Source: Atherinomorus stipes
Taxonomy: Eukaryota; Chordata; Actinopteri; Atheriniformes; Atherinidae
Assembly (NCBI GenBank): GCA_023101725.1
Contig: JALJCO010000110.1
Span: forward strand, 1 to 64,000
Length of the DNA stretch: 64,000 nucleotides
Direction: 5' to 3'
The position numbers and the translations under genes are program-made. Each line of letters starts with the position of its first letter. Position 1 is the first letter of the stretch. Under the pieces are notes generated by a model. The model was not told the origin of the DNA and did not search any database. It worked only from the letters and a program-made list of their open reading frames with translations. This document shows positions 1 through 10,916 of the stretch, piece after piece.

Positions 1-1292
1 TTTTTTACTGGATCTCAGTGCTGCATTTGATACAGTTGACCACATTATATTACTCCAACGACTGGAGAAGTGGGTGGGTCTCTCTAGTTCTGCACTAAAC
101 TGGTTCAAAAGGTATTTGGAGAACAGGAAGTACTTTGTGTCAGTAGGTTATTTTACATCTGAGCGGACAAAAATGACCTCTGGAGTTCCCCAGGGCTCCA
201 TCCTGGGGCTTCTTCTGTTTAATATCTACATGCTACTACTGGCCCAGGTTATAAAAAACAACAATATTAGTGACCATAGCTACGCAGATGACACACAGCT
301 ATATATTACAGTGTCACCAGGAGACCGGGGCCCTGTACAGGCTCTTGGTAAATGAATTGAGGAGATTAATGACTGGATGTGCCTCAACTTTCTTCAGCTG
401 AACAAAAACAAAACTGAGGTGATTGTTTTTGGAGCCAAAGAGAAACGACAGCAGGTTGTCACAGAACTTCAGTCCATTCACCTAAAAACCACCAATCAGG
501 CCAGAAATCTGGGTGTAGTGATGGACTCAGACCTAAACTTTGAAAAACACATCAAAGCGATCACTAAATCAGCCTACTATCACCTGAAGAACATCTCAAG
601 GATAAAAGATCTGATGTCTCAGGAAAATCTGGAAAAACTAGTCCATGCATTCATCTTCAGTCGGCTTGATGACTGTAACAGTCTTTACTGGTCTACCTAA
701 AAAATCAGTTAAACAGCTGCAGCTCATTCAGAACTCTGCTGCCCGAGTTCTTACTAAAACCAGAAAAGTGGACCACATCAGTCCAGTTCTGAGGTCTTTA
801 CACTGGCTGCCGGTCCATCAGAGAATAGACTTTAAAGTTCTGCTGCTGGTCTATAAAGCTCAGAATGGTTTAGGCCCAAAATACATCAGTGACCTCTTGG
901 CCCAGTATGAACCTACTAGACCCCTCAGGTCATCTGGATCCGGTCTTTTATCAGTTCCCAGAGTCAGAACCAGACATGGAGAAGCTGCGTTCAGCTTCTA
1001 TGCTCCACATGTCTGGAACAAACTCCCAGAAAGTCTCAGATCAGCTGAAACACTTAGTTTATTTAAATCCAGGCTGAAGACCCACCTGTTCTCAGCTGCA
1101 TTTACGTAGATTTTATTCAAAAGTTAAAATCCGCACGGCTCTATATTCTCTCTTTTTAATCTTAAATGTTTTTAATTTTGAATCATGCTTCAAATTTTTT
1201 TATTCTTTTTTCCCCCTTTGCTTATAATGTTTTATGTAAAGCACTTTGTATTGTTCTGTACATGAAATGTGCTATACAAATAAACTTGCCTT
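1..1292 (+). mobile_element. L2-like LINE, 5' truncated by window edge, reverse transcriptase 3' half and tail
   Basis: The frame starting at base 2 reads as a non-LTR reverse transcriptase: a DLSAAFDTVDH block, SGVPQGSILG, then the catalytic YADD box near 284-295. The same frame continues past an in-frame TGA at 353-355 to a stop near 700; the match then shifts into the frame ending at 1109, whose LHWLPV...RIDFK block is the usual C-terminal part of L2/CR1-clade proteins. The 3' end (about 1245-1292) has the typical L2 tail, TGCTATACAAATAAAC followed by a short TTGCC repeat. One stop and one frameshift mean this copy is dead. Family assignment rests on these motifs only. Confidence 0.85.
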
Positions 1293-1807
1293 GCCTTACA
1301 ACCAGAATGACATCATCAGTACTCGTAGTATTTAGTAATCCTCAGATTCAATCTGACAGAATCATTTTAATGAGGAAGAAACCTCCAACAGAAGCAGAAG
1401 CAGGAAGGACTTCATCCATCTGCTTCCAGCAGGATCCAGCTCCTCTGTTTTCAGCCACAAACACAAATCCTTCTTCATTTTTCTCTCACTTCACTAATAA
1501 ACTGCTACATTTGAGTTTTGGGGCCCACTGTTCCTGTCAGCAATAATGAATGATTAATGATCATTTACACACCTACCATACACTTATTTCATTCTCTCAT
1601 CTGTCATCACGTTTTCACTTGTAAAACTAGGAGTGAGAACTTGTTGATGTTAGATTGAAATCCACAGTGATGAAGGTCACGGAAGCAGACGACAGATTCA
1701 CTGAAAAATCTGACAGTTAATATTTGGAAAAGTCAGCAAGTCTTCCTATGAGCCTCACAGAGAAGCAGGAAACCTCAAAGAGCTGCACAGTTATAGGCGT
1801 GTTGTTA

Positions 1808-2270
1808 CAGCATCCTTTCGACCCAAATGCTCTTGATAACTACAGACCTGTATCCAACTTACAGCTTTTAAGTAAGATTATCGAAAAATTTGTTTTTATT
1901 CAATTACATTAATTTTTAAACAAACACAATATTTTAGAAAAGTATCAATCTGGTTTTCGGACAAACCACAGTACCGAGACGGCCCTTGTTTTGATTGTTA
2001 ATGACCTCAGATCTTACTTAGACTCACGGAAACTTTCTGTCCTAGTTCTACTGCATCCTGGTTAGTGCTGCATTGGACACAGTAGACCACCAGATTTTAT
2101 TAAACAGACTGAGAAGTCTGGTGGGCCTGTCAGGTACTGTTTTAAAATGGTTTTACTCCTATCTCACACATCGACAGTTTTTTGTATGTATGGATACATC
2201 TCCTCAGAAATCCATGAGATAAAATGTGGGGTTCCCCAAGGATCAATTTTAGGCCCAATACTTTTTAAGC
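1808..2270 (+). mobile_element. second L2-like LINE reverse transcriptase fragment, degenerate
   Basis: Translation gives NYRPVSNLQLLSKIIEK, then YQSGFRTNHSTETALV, and near 2225-2268 CGVPQGSILGP, the fingers and palm of an L2-type reverse transcriptase that lies upstream of the part kept in the copy at 1-1292. Stops and frame changes interrupt it, and it is cut off abruptly at about 2270 where unrelated sequence begins. It has the same orientation as the first copy but is a separate insertion, because it holds a more N-terminal segment placed downstream of the first copy's 3' tail. Confidence 0.75.
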
Positions 2271-2519
2271 CTGCCGCACACGAAAGCTTCCTGCTGAGCT
2301 AAAAGTCTCTTGAGGTCGTTTGCTCAGCAGATAGCTCATTGTGTGCGCCTGATTTTTTGGTGAGTTTTCTGCCTCACGAGGCCTTGAGGTGAAAATCAAA
2401 CACGTTTGATATTTTTTACATCGCGAGGCAAAAAACCCTCCGTGTGCGCTCAACTTGAGCTGTCTGCTGAGGGCAGAAGATCTAGCGACCAATCAAAACG
2501 CGTCCGCAGATCACATGGA

Positions 2520-3110
2520 TACTTGGCCACAGGGATATCCCTTAGGCTGAATAGTAAGTGCATGAGTCTCACCTGGGAGTCTGGGGACTGAATCCCACTC
2601 GGGCCCTGGTTGCATATTTATTTTTTTTACTACTAAAAAAAATGGGAGGGAAATAAGGGGGAAGGGGAAAGGCCCCCCCCCCCCCCAAAAAAAAAAAAAA
2701 AAAAAAACCTGAGAAGGGGGGGGAAGGGGGGGGGGGGGAGGAAGACTGTCACATGGTGCACAAGTGGCAAAATATCCCCACAGGGATATCCCTTTGGCTG
2801 ACTGGTAAGTGCACATGGCTCTCACCTACAGTAGAAGTCTGGGGATCAAATCCTGCCCAGGCCCTCCTTGCGTACCCTGCCACATTCTGGTGTTGTCGGC
2901 AGGATCCATGTGCGATGCTGGTAAACAGTCCTTGGACTTGTAATTGGTGGACAGTGTGGAGTCCTGTCACCATGCCTCCAACCAATCATGTGCCCTGGCT
3001 ACTTGGCAACACGGATGCCCCTTTGGCTGACTGGGAAGGGCGCATGACTCTCACCCGGGAGTCTGGGGATCTAATCCAGCCCGGGCCCTCTGTTGCATAC
3101 CTTGCCACAT
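2520..3110 (+). repeat. three tRNA-like units in direct orientation (SINE-like)
   Basis: A unit of about 80-90 bases occurs three times, near 2523-2605, 2775-2868 and 3002-3098. Each begins with a GGGATATCCC- or CGGATGCCCC-type block, has a box-A-like GGCTGACTGG, a TCTCACC stretch, and a box-B-like GGGGATCTAATCC. This is the spacing of an internal RNA polymerase III promoter. The copies differ at many positions and none folds into an obviously intact tRNA, so I treat them as tRNA-derived repeat units, not tRNA genes. Confidence 0.5.
2672..2742 (+). repeat. poly-C / poly-A / poly-G low-complexity tract
   Basis: Runs of about 15 C, 21 A and then G-rich sequence lie between the first and second tRNA-like units. 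This is simple sequence and also a plausible assembly weak point. Confidence 0.8.
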
Positions 3111-4057
3111 TAGCTTTCCTCTGTTGCGGCAGCTTTGGAGGAGTGCTCCAGTTAACCCGCCTGTTGACTGGACGAGGGGCATCAAACTGGACCTCCCTGG
3201 TGGCTGCCACATGAAAACACAGAGATATGAGAGCCTGTCATGTACTACAGTATGGGATTTTTTTTGGGTTTTTGTTGGGTTTACTGTTGCTGTTCAAGTC
3301 GCTGTCCTGGTTTCCAGTTTCATTTTTGTAGTTTATTCCCTCGTGTATTCCGGGTGCTTTTCTTTCTGTTCAGTCCACCTGGTCTTACTTTCCTGATTGC
3401 GCCACCTGCACTTCATTGTGTTAGTTGTCCTACTCAGTCTTTAAATGTCCTTTGGTTTTCTCTGTTTTCTTCCAGTTCGTTGTGTGTGTAAGTTAAACAC
3501 CAGTAGAGTTTTTAAATCTTCACAACCGTCATCTGCCTCCAGTCTTCGTTAAGTTCTGTGTTTGGGTCCAACTTCCTTGTTTCCCAGTTCTTTGATCTGT
3601 GACAGAGCCAGGCAACAATAAGAAATGAAAGCCAAGCAATCTGGGTGGAGGAGACCTGTAAGCCATTCTGGTTTCATGGAAAGGCGACTCCAGAGGATTA
3701 TCTGCTGGCTTTGGCCCAGTATCCTGCCCCAAGAGTATGCCCACCAGTTCACTCAAGGTAATACAATCTGGACAGCTGAAAAGGAATGGACCCATCCTAA
3801 AAATACTCCTCTTCCTGGAACTGAAGCCTGGCACCTCCTCCTCCTTCTTGATATGAAACAGCAGCCGCACTCTCTGTCCACTTAATTCTTAGTTCCCCCA
3901 ATCTGATCTACAAGTTTGAACATGGGTATGACTAACTTGTGCTGAAGTGGAAGAGCTGATTGGTTACATTCACTGCAAAGGCATGCAATGTTTAGATCAG
4001 ATGTCAAATAAGTTTCTGATATAAGAATTGAAACTAGCATTGTTACTGAGAGCTGAA
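3111..4057 (+). other. no gene recognised upstream of the TRIM gene
   Basis: Open frames here are short, lack recognisable motifs and conflict with one another. Nothing was found that could serve as an upstream coding exon of the TRIM gene; this stretch may include its promoter, but no specific element is convincing. Confidence 0.4.
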
Positions 4058-5750
4058 ATGGCGCAGAGAGGAGTTCAGCTGAATGAACAAGCTATTTCTT
4101 GTTCCATCTGTCTGGATCTACTGAAGGATCCGGTGACTATTCCCTGTGGACACAGCTACTGTATGGACTGTATAAAATTCTATTGGGACCGAAAGGATCA
4201 GAGGGGAATCCACAGCTGTCCTCAGTGCAGGAAAACTTTCATACCGAGACCTGTCCTGGAGAAAAACATCATGTTAGCAGAGTTAGTGGAGGATCTGAAG
4301 AAGACTGGACTCCAAGCTGCTCCAGCTGATCACTGCTATGCTGGACCTGAAGATGTGGCCTGTGATGTCTGCACTGGGAGGAAGATGAAAGCCAGCAAGT
4401 CCTGTCTGGTCTGTTTGGTTTCTTACTGTGAGAATCACCTCCAACCTCATGATGAAATAGCTCAGTTTAAGAGACACAAGCTGGTGGAGCCCTCCAAGAA
4501 CCTCCAGCAGCTCATCTGTTCTCGTCATGATGAGGTGATGAAGATTTTCTGTCGTACTGATCAGCAGAGTATCTGTTATCTCTGCTTAATGGATCAACAT
4601 AAAGGACATGAAACAGTCACAGCTGCAGCAGAAAGAGCTGAGAAGCAGAAGGAGCTGGAGGTGAGTCGACAACAAATCCAGCAGAGAATCCAGGACGGAG
4701 AGAAAGATGTGAAGCTGCTTCAACAGGAGGTGGAGGCCATCAATGGCTCCGCTGATAAAGCAGTGGAGGACAGTGAGAAGATCTTCACTCAGCTGATCCG
4801 TCTCATCCAGAAAAGAAGCTCTGATGTGAAGCAGCAGATCAGATCCCAGCAGGAAACTGAAGTGAGTCGAGTCAAAGAGCTTCAGGAGAAGCTGGAGCAA
4901 GGAGATCACTGAGCTGAAGAGGAAAGACGGCGAGCTGGAGCAGCTCTCACACACAGAGGATCACAACCAGTTTCTACACAACTACCCCTCACTGTCAGCA
5001 CTCAGTGAGTCTACACACTCATCCAGCATCAATATCCGTCCTCTCACATACTTTGAGGATGTGACAGCAGCTGTGGCAGAGACCAGAGATAAACTACAGG
5101 ACATCCTGATGGACAAATGGACAAACATCTCAATGATGATTACTGATGTGGACGTTTTACTCCCACAACTAGAACCAAAGAGCAGAACTGACTTCCTGAA
5201 ATATTCAAGAGAAATCACACTGGATCCAAACACAGCAAACAGGCAGCTGTTATTATCTGAGGGGAACAGAAAAGCAACATTACTGGAAGAACAACAGTCT
5301 TATTCTAGTCATCCAGACAGGTTCACTGATTGGTGTCAAGTCCTGAGCAGAGAGAGTCTGACTGGACGTTGTTACTGGGAGGTGGAGTGGAGAGGGGGAG
5401 GAGTTAAAGTAGCAGTCGCCTACAATGACATCAAAGCAAAACAGAAATTCTTACGTGACAATAGGTTTGGATTCAATGACAAATCTTGGTCATTAAGTTG
5501 TGAAAGGGACAGTTACATGTTTTCTTACAACCAAGTCCACAAAGCAGTTCCAGGTCCTGGTTCCTCCAGAGTAGGAGTGTATCTGGATCACAGAGCAGGT
5601 ATTCTGTCTTTCTACAGCGTCTCTGAAACCATGACTCTCCTCCACAGAGTCCAGACCACATTCACTCAGCCGCTCTATGCTGGACTTGGATTTTCATTTT
5701 ACCAGTCTACAGCTGAGTTAATTAAAGACCAATTTCAATCCTCCTTTTAG
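4058..5750 (+). pseudogene. TRIM family E3 ubiquitin ligase (TRIM25/TRIM16-like), RING-B-box-coiled coil-PRY/SPRY, with a -1/+1 frame break
   Basis: The start MAQRGVQ at 4058 is chosen because the C3HC4 RING follows at the usual distance: Cys15, Cys18, Cys30, His32, Cys35, Cys38, Cys54, Cys57. Two B-boxes follow (about residues 100-195), then a glutamate/glutamine-rich coiled coil (about 200-330). The frame then hits TGA at 4910-4912. One extra A in the AA at 4899-4900 explains it: the other frame continues directly through the end of the coiled coil into a PRY/SPRY (B30.2) domain with ITLDPNTAN, YWEVEW and RVGVYLDH, ending TAG at 5750. Without the extra base the length would be 563 aa, normal for single-exon fish TRIMs. 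Such proteins ubiquitinate targets in cytosolic antiviral signalling. The rest of the frame is clean, so this is either a very young pseudogene or a sequencing error; the B30.2-less product (285 aa) might still be made. Confidence 0.85.
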
Positions 5751-7290
5751 TTATTTTAATACATGGTCCTTAAATTTTGATTGGGAAATTTTTGGCCAAA
5801 ATCACAAAACCTGTGCCATCTTGCAGGACTTCGCAGAGCGCCAATAGCTCATTAGCACTTCGCCTCTGGGTTGTGGGTGTCGTCCGCGCTGCTCAGGGAG
5901 GCTTAAAAATGATCAGAAACCTCATCAATAAGGAGGATTAAAGAGTTAATAATGATGGACCAGGTTTCTGCTCACCTGAACCCATTGGTTTATGGAGAGC
6001 TAAAGTGAAGCTAGTTGGGCGTTTCCCACCGTTGCCATCTTAGCCGCCTCGTGTGTGTTGTCACTCCTGGACAATACAACAATAGGCAAAAAGAGGGGGG
6101 CTATGAGCAGCAGGGCAAGTGATTGACAGCCAATGTACTTTGCTAAGAGCTAACTGAGCTAACCCTAAAAGACTGCCGTTGTGCTTCTCTGCTACAGGCT
6201 GAGGCCTCACCGAAAGCTAGCAGGGAGCTAGCCATTAGCTACCACTGCTAACGCCGGCACATAAGGACACGCCCTTAATTATGCGCGATTTCAAGATTAA
6301 ATGACATCTAAATGGATGAGTTATAAAAAAGAATAAATAAATAACCCCCTCACAGCTGACATGAAGGTAAACTTGAGCTATTAAACCCAAAATGATTTTT
6401 AAAACTAGGTTGTAAACATGTTTATTTCTGCTGCAAAGATGGCTTCTTTAACATGGGAGTCTGTGGGGATTTGCTCTGTTTTGGAGCTAGCCCCTAGCGA
6501 ATGAGCGGTGAACGTGCCCTCTATTGACGGCTAAACTAGCATCCATCTTCATCGTACCTGTACCGTGATTCACTCCAGACAGTAAAAGACAGTCTTATCT
6601 TGACTCTTGTTCTGTCTCCTTCTCCAGTAATGTTTCCTTGCATATCTTTGCTGAATCCGACATGATGCGTGTTCAAAACAACTGCTGTGTTTGTGTCTGT
6701 TTGCTAGTACGTGACTTGGTGCGCAACCAATAGTTGGCTGCAACGTCGCGGCCACGTCCTGGATGGAAAAGTACCATAGTGCAGTTTCTGAGCCTCGGGG
6801 CGCCGCTGAGCAGTGACGACTCAAAAATGCGCATAATGAATGGTAGTGTGTCATAAAAACGAGCCAGAAATGCAGATTTTTAAGGTCTAAAAGTTAGGTT
6901 GTGGGTGTTTAAGGATCCAGGTAGCTTCAGTTTTGTCCACTGGAGTCTGCCGCTAGATAAAGAGGGTCTTGGTGGATCCGGTTTACTGTATTGACAAACA
7001 CCTACATGTTCAAAAACATGCTCACTGAGATGAAGCCAAATTCTTTTTTTTTCTAGTGGCATGAGTATAATGACTTAGTTGTTTTAGCGTTAGTTTTTGG
7101 ATTGTACTCAGCTGCCAGTTGGTGAAACGAGTCTTCTGTGAAATGTTGACTGAGGTTTCTTATATCACCGTGACCAAGAAAACTTCTTACTGCAGCCCAA
7201 AACAGCATGTGTGTTGATCCACCTTGTCTACTCCTCAGTCTGAACTGGCAGAGGGAGGGAGCAAAGCAGAGCAGGAGCTCGTGGCCTTAC
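5751..7290. other. no gene recognised
   Basis: About 1.5 kb downstream of the TRIM gene with only short unconnected frames. No transposon ends, RNA gene or splice-bounded exon could be supported here. Confidence 0.4.
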
Positions 7291-9480
7291 TTAAAGGAAT
7301 AGTTCACCCAATGAATGATTTAAATTTATTTTCCACTTCCCCTCATGGTGAGCAAGACTCTGGAGCACTTTTTTAATATCTTTAATGCAGCCAAAGATCA
7401 GGACGGCTTCTCGTTTCCCCCCCAACTTTCATATGATAAAGTTCACCAGTGACTGAGCCAAAAAGGTCCATAAAAGTCCACAAAAACTTGTCAATATTCC
7501 TCCATACTGCTCATCCAATGTAATCCAAGTGTCCTGAGTGGGTAGCGTCCAGAATTTACTTGAAACAACGTCATTTAGTAGATTTTTAGAGCCCAAACAG
7601 TACTACATCTTACTTTTTCGAAGCGAGCCTATGCACGTTTACGAAACTATGGAAGCCTCAGCGTTTAGACCCTACTCTGCCGATAATACAAGCGTAGAAG
7701 AAGAAATTTGCTGTTTAGATTGTGCTAATAGCGACACAGCTGCAGACAAACCGGGACAAACACAAGAGGGTCCAAGAGGGGTTAGAAATCAATTTAAAAC
7801 AACGAAAGAAAGAAAGAAAAAGAGAATGCGCAATCTGCCGAGGCTTCCGTAGTTTCGTGAATGTGCATCGGCATGCTTGCTAGAGATGCGATGTACTACT
7901 GTTTGGCAGGGGTCGGCAACCAAAATGTTAAAGAGCATATTGGACAAAAAACGAAAAAAAATCTGTGGGCGTAAAATGTAAAAGTCTTAAATAAGCCGGT
8001 AGCAACCTGTTTCAGCCAAACAGCCTTTTAGACCCGTTTCTACAATAAAGAAAACACTGAGCATAACTGACTTTTAACATTGATAATTAAATAAAACTTT
8101 AACGTTAAATGTGTTGCATTTAACATGAAAACGAGAAAACGAAATTACATTTCTGCATCCAGCAAAAAAACATTTTAAACTAAAAAAAGAAAACACGTCG
8201 GGTTGAAGGTCACTTTTTTTTTTTTAAATACTTTAGTTGTTGTATTTATGTAGGATGGAAAAAGACGCAGCTTTAATAATCTACCAGCAGCAAACCAAAC
8301 ACGCTGTCCTGTCTGTGCCGTCATCTTTTACTGGCGCGTGCAGTAAGCTACCCGAAAAATGAAATTACTGTTTCACAAAATATGAACATAGCTACGAAAA
8401 TAATCTTGTCAGCAGTGAAAACAAATGAATCTGCTCACGCAGCGCTGAACATGCTCAGTGCATCAGACACTTTTCTTCTCCATCGTCGGCCTACCTGCTG
8501 GATAAGTGATCAAAGCGAGCATGAAGGGTCGGAGTGGACGAATAAGCTTTTGCTCGTTTATTATTCACTTTAAATGCCAGAACTGCAGCAACAGAGACGC
8601 TCCGTGGGGCGTGTGGGACAGTGCGCCAGGAGGAAAGTTCAGCGCTCGCGGCCGTCCACACTCAGTGATATTCTTTGTTTGTAATTTTCGTTTAATGTTT
8701 AATTCCGTGATTGTGATCGATAGGGCTGTTCATGCTATGCTGCACAATAGCGGCACGTGAGATGAAGTGCAGTTATTAACACTGATTGGCTGCGTAAAGG
8801 TTATATATGCTGGACAGTTCTCGTTTTCTGCAGTTCCTGCTTGTTGCACCTGACACTAATGTGCTGCTTTGCAAAATGGTAAAATATAAATTTGTCTTTT
8901 TTATGTTGAGTTGGATTTTTTTCGGCTGATTTGCAGTGCTCGGAGAAGGGAAAAGTGCGCACTGTCATGAATCCTAGAGGGATCTCATATAAATTTAGAA
9001 TAAGATAAGAACTTTTTGTAGGGGACATTTGTTTGGTTTTTGGAATCACATTATTAAAGTGAACCAACCAAAATACAATACACTTTAGTAGAATAGTCAT
9101 TAATTCATTTTCCAATGCCAGGGAGCCGCAACAGAGGGACTAAAGAGCCGCATGCAGCTCCGAGCCGCGGGTTGCCGACCCCTGGTTTAGGCTCTAAAAA
9201 TATACCGTTTGAGTAAATTCTGGACGCTACCCACTCAGGACACTTGGATTATATTGGACGAGCAGTATGGAGGAAAATTAACAAGTTTTTGTGGACTTTT
9301 ATGGACCTTTTTGGCTCGGACCCCGGCAAACTCCATTATATGAAAGTTGGGGGAAAACAAGAAGCCTTCCTGATCGCCGGCTGCTTTTGAGATATTAAAA
9401 AAGTGCTCCAGAGTCTTGCTCAGCATGAGGGTAAGTGGAAAATAAAGTTAAATCAATCTGTGGGTGAACTATTCCTTTAA
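7291..9480. mobile_element. TTAA-flanked foldback DNA transposon with long inverted repeats, interrupted by a hAT element
   Basis: TTAA at 7291-7294 is followed by AGGAATAGTTCACCC, and the right end is its mirror, GGGTGAACTATTCCT then TTAA (9477-9480). The inverted repeats are about 300 bases each: the segment around 7490-7600 (GTCCTGAGTGGGTAGCGTCC) is matched in reverse near 9185-9245. About 280 bases lie between the arms. Removing the nested hAT leaves roughly 0.9 kb. No transposase is encoded, so it would have been moved in trans; a TTAA target suggests piggyBac-type machinery but this is inference. Relatives sit at 17533-18018 and 53460-54088. Confidence 0.75.
7907..9184. mobile_element. 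non-autonomous hAT-like transposon nested in the foldback element
   Basis: Terminal inverted repeats are CAGGGGTCGGCAACC (7907) and GGTTGCCGACCCCTG (to 9184), and just inside the right end is the AGAGCCGCATGCAGCTC block common in hAT/Charlie-type elements. Flanks GTTTGGC (left) and GTTTAGGC (right) fit an 8-base target duplication that has since mutated; the uninterrupted relative at 53460-54088 has the empty site CTGTTTAGGCTC. No transposase frame is visible in the 1.28 kb. Confidence 0.75.
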
Positions 9481-9786
9481 GTATGAAAACCAGTTAGTCT
9501 GAGCCCGCCTTTTAGGACCTGCCATTGGTTCACAAGGATATGAATGCAGAAATAGTCAGAAATACAATTTTGAGTTTAATTTTCTCAGCATATGTTCTCT
9601 CCCACTGAGCCTAAGACTTCTATTAGTTTAGACCGAAATTCTCCCTGACTATAATCGGTCTATATTTTAGCTCTAATCTAGACATTAGAATTTAATCCAT
9701 TAATTAGTAAAAACAACTGTAAGCTGTATAAATGATGGCCAAATCTTGGATTAAAACATTTGGTCAGTCATTGATCAATGTACAGC

Positions 9787-10333
9787 AACGCTATAATAGT
9801 TTTGGATTTTTAATTATTTTCAGTTTTTATTTAGTTTTGACTTTTTGTTTTTCAGTTCAGTTAGTTTTTTTTTTTTTTTTTTTAGAAATTTTACTAGTTT
9901 TTTATCTTTTGGAAAATGCCTAGTTTTAGTTTAGTTTTTATCAGTTTCAATGATAGTTTTAGCTTTTTGGTTGGATTTTTTTTTTTTTTTTGTAAATTAT
10001 AGGTATTTGTCTGACGTGACATTCAAAATCATCAGAAAGTCACTCAGAATAAAACTGGTAGAGCAAAAATAATAATAATAATAATAGATTAACTAGAAAT
10101 AGATTTCATCTCAACCCAAAAGGCTTATGTATTAAACAAATTTTTTAAAAAAGACTAAAGCTGAGGTTTTTGCATTAATTTTAGTTGGTTTAAGAATGAC
10201 ACAATACAGTTTCAGTTGGTTATCTTTAAAAAAAAAAAAATGCCAATTTTATTTTTATTTCAGATAACGAAAATGTATTTTTCAATGTTAGTTTTAGTTT
10301 TTTCATTAGTTTTAGTTTACTATAATAACCGTG
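9787..10333. repeat. T-rich degenerate repeat, possibly a decayed MITE
   Basis: The stretch is dominated by TTTTAGTTT blocks. Its ends, CAACGCTATAATAGTTTT and TTTACTATAATAACCGTG, are loosely inverted copies of one another, which suggests an old inverted-repeat element. No coding potential. Confidence 0.4.
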
Positions 10334-10625
10334 ATGTACAGTGCATTTTGAAACATTTTCATTGCAGTACAAGTGAGTTTTATGGTCAGATGGGTAAAAT
10401 GAGTATTTTCCTTTTTTTCCCCTCCATCATTTTGTCATTCTCCAGCTGTCAACCACACTCTCTAGGACTCAGCTGCATCTGAGCTAATGTAGAGGTCCTG
10501 GTTTGTGGAGGGACCACGTGTTAACAACTGCTTAGAAAGTGTGAAGTTTCGGTTATTTTCTACCTGCATGGCGCTCATCCTTCAACGACTGACACAAGGA
10601 GGACTGCTTGATATCCAAGTGTTCA

Positions 10626-10631
10626 TTTATT
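10626..10631 (-). terminator. poly(A) signal for the alpha form of the INPP4 gene
   Basis: TTTATT on the plus strand is AATAAA on the gene strand, about 165 bases past the alpha stop codon. Confidence 0.55.
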
Positions 10632-10795
10632 GCAGAAACATGTTTGTAATTCAAACACCTGCAGCCACAATCAACAGCACAGCAGCTTCTTACCAACAAA
10701 CATCTCATCTACTCACATTTACAAGACAACACACACTCGACATGAGAACACACACAGTCTTCTGATATAAAACATGTGCAGAAACAGTGGGGAGT

Positions 10796-10916
10796 TTATC
10801 CGTAGCTGCCGTCCGGAGGTCTGTAGAGTCTGGGGAAGGTGAGGAGCTGCACGCTGCTGAAGGCAAACTTCCTGCTGCCCACGTTCTTCTGCACGTTCTC
10901 CATCCTGCAGCCGTCC
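10796..10916 (-). CDS. inpp4b: INPP4 alpha last exon: cytosolic C-terminus
   Basis: The acceptor at 10917-10919 joins AG of exon 24 to G, giving Arg and then [25 protein letters not shown] and [11 protein letters not shown] before TAA (10796-10798). This matches the C-terminus of the alpha forms of INPP4A/B, which continue a few residues further. The 5.8 kb intron before it contains the minisatellite and nested transposons. Confidence 0.9.

Noticed and set aside
2523..2605. Functional tRNA gene
   Set aside because: Box A- and box B-like elements are present but no clover-leaf with paired acceptor stem could be traced in any of the three units.
3529..3870. 113-codon minus-strand frame upstream of the TRIM gene
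   Set aside because: No motif, overlapped by comparable frames on the other strand, no splice context.
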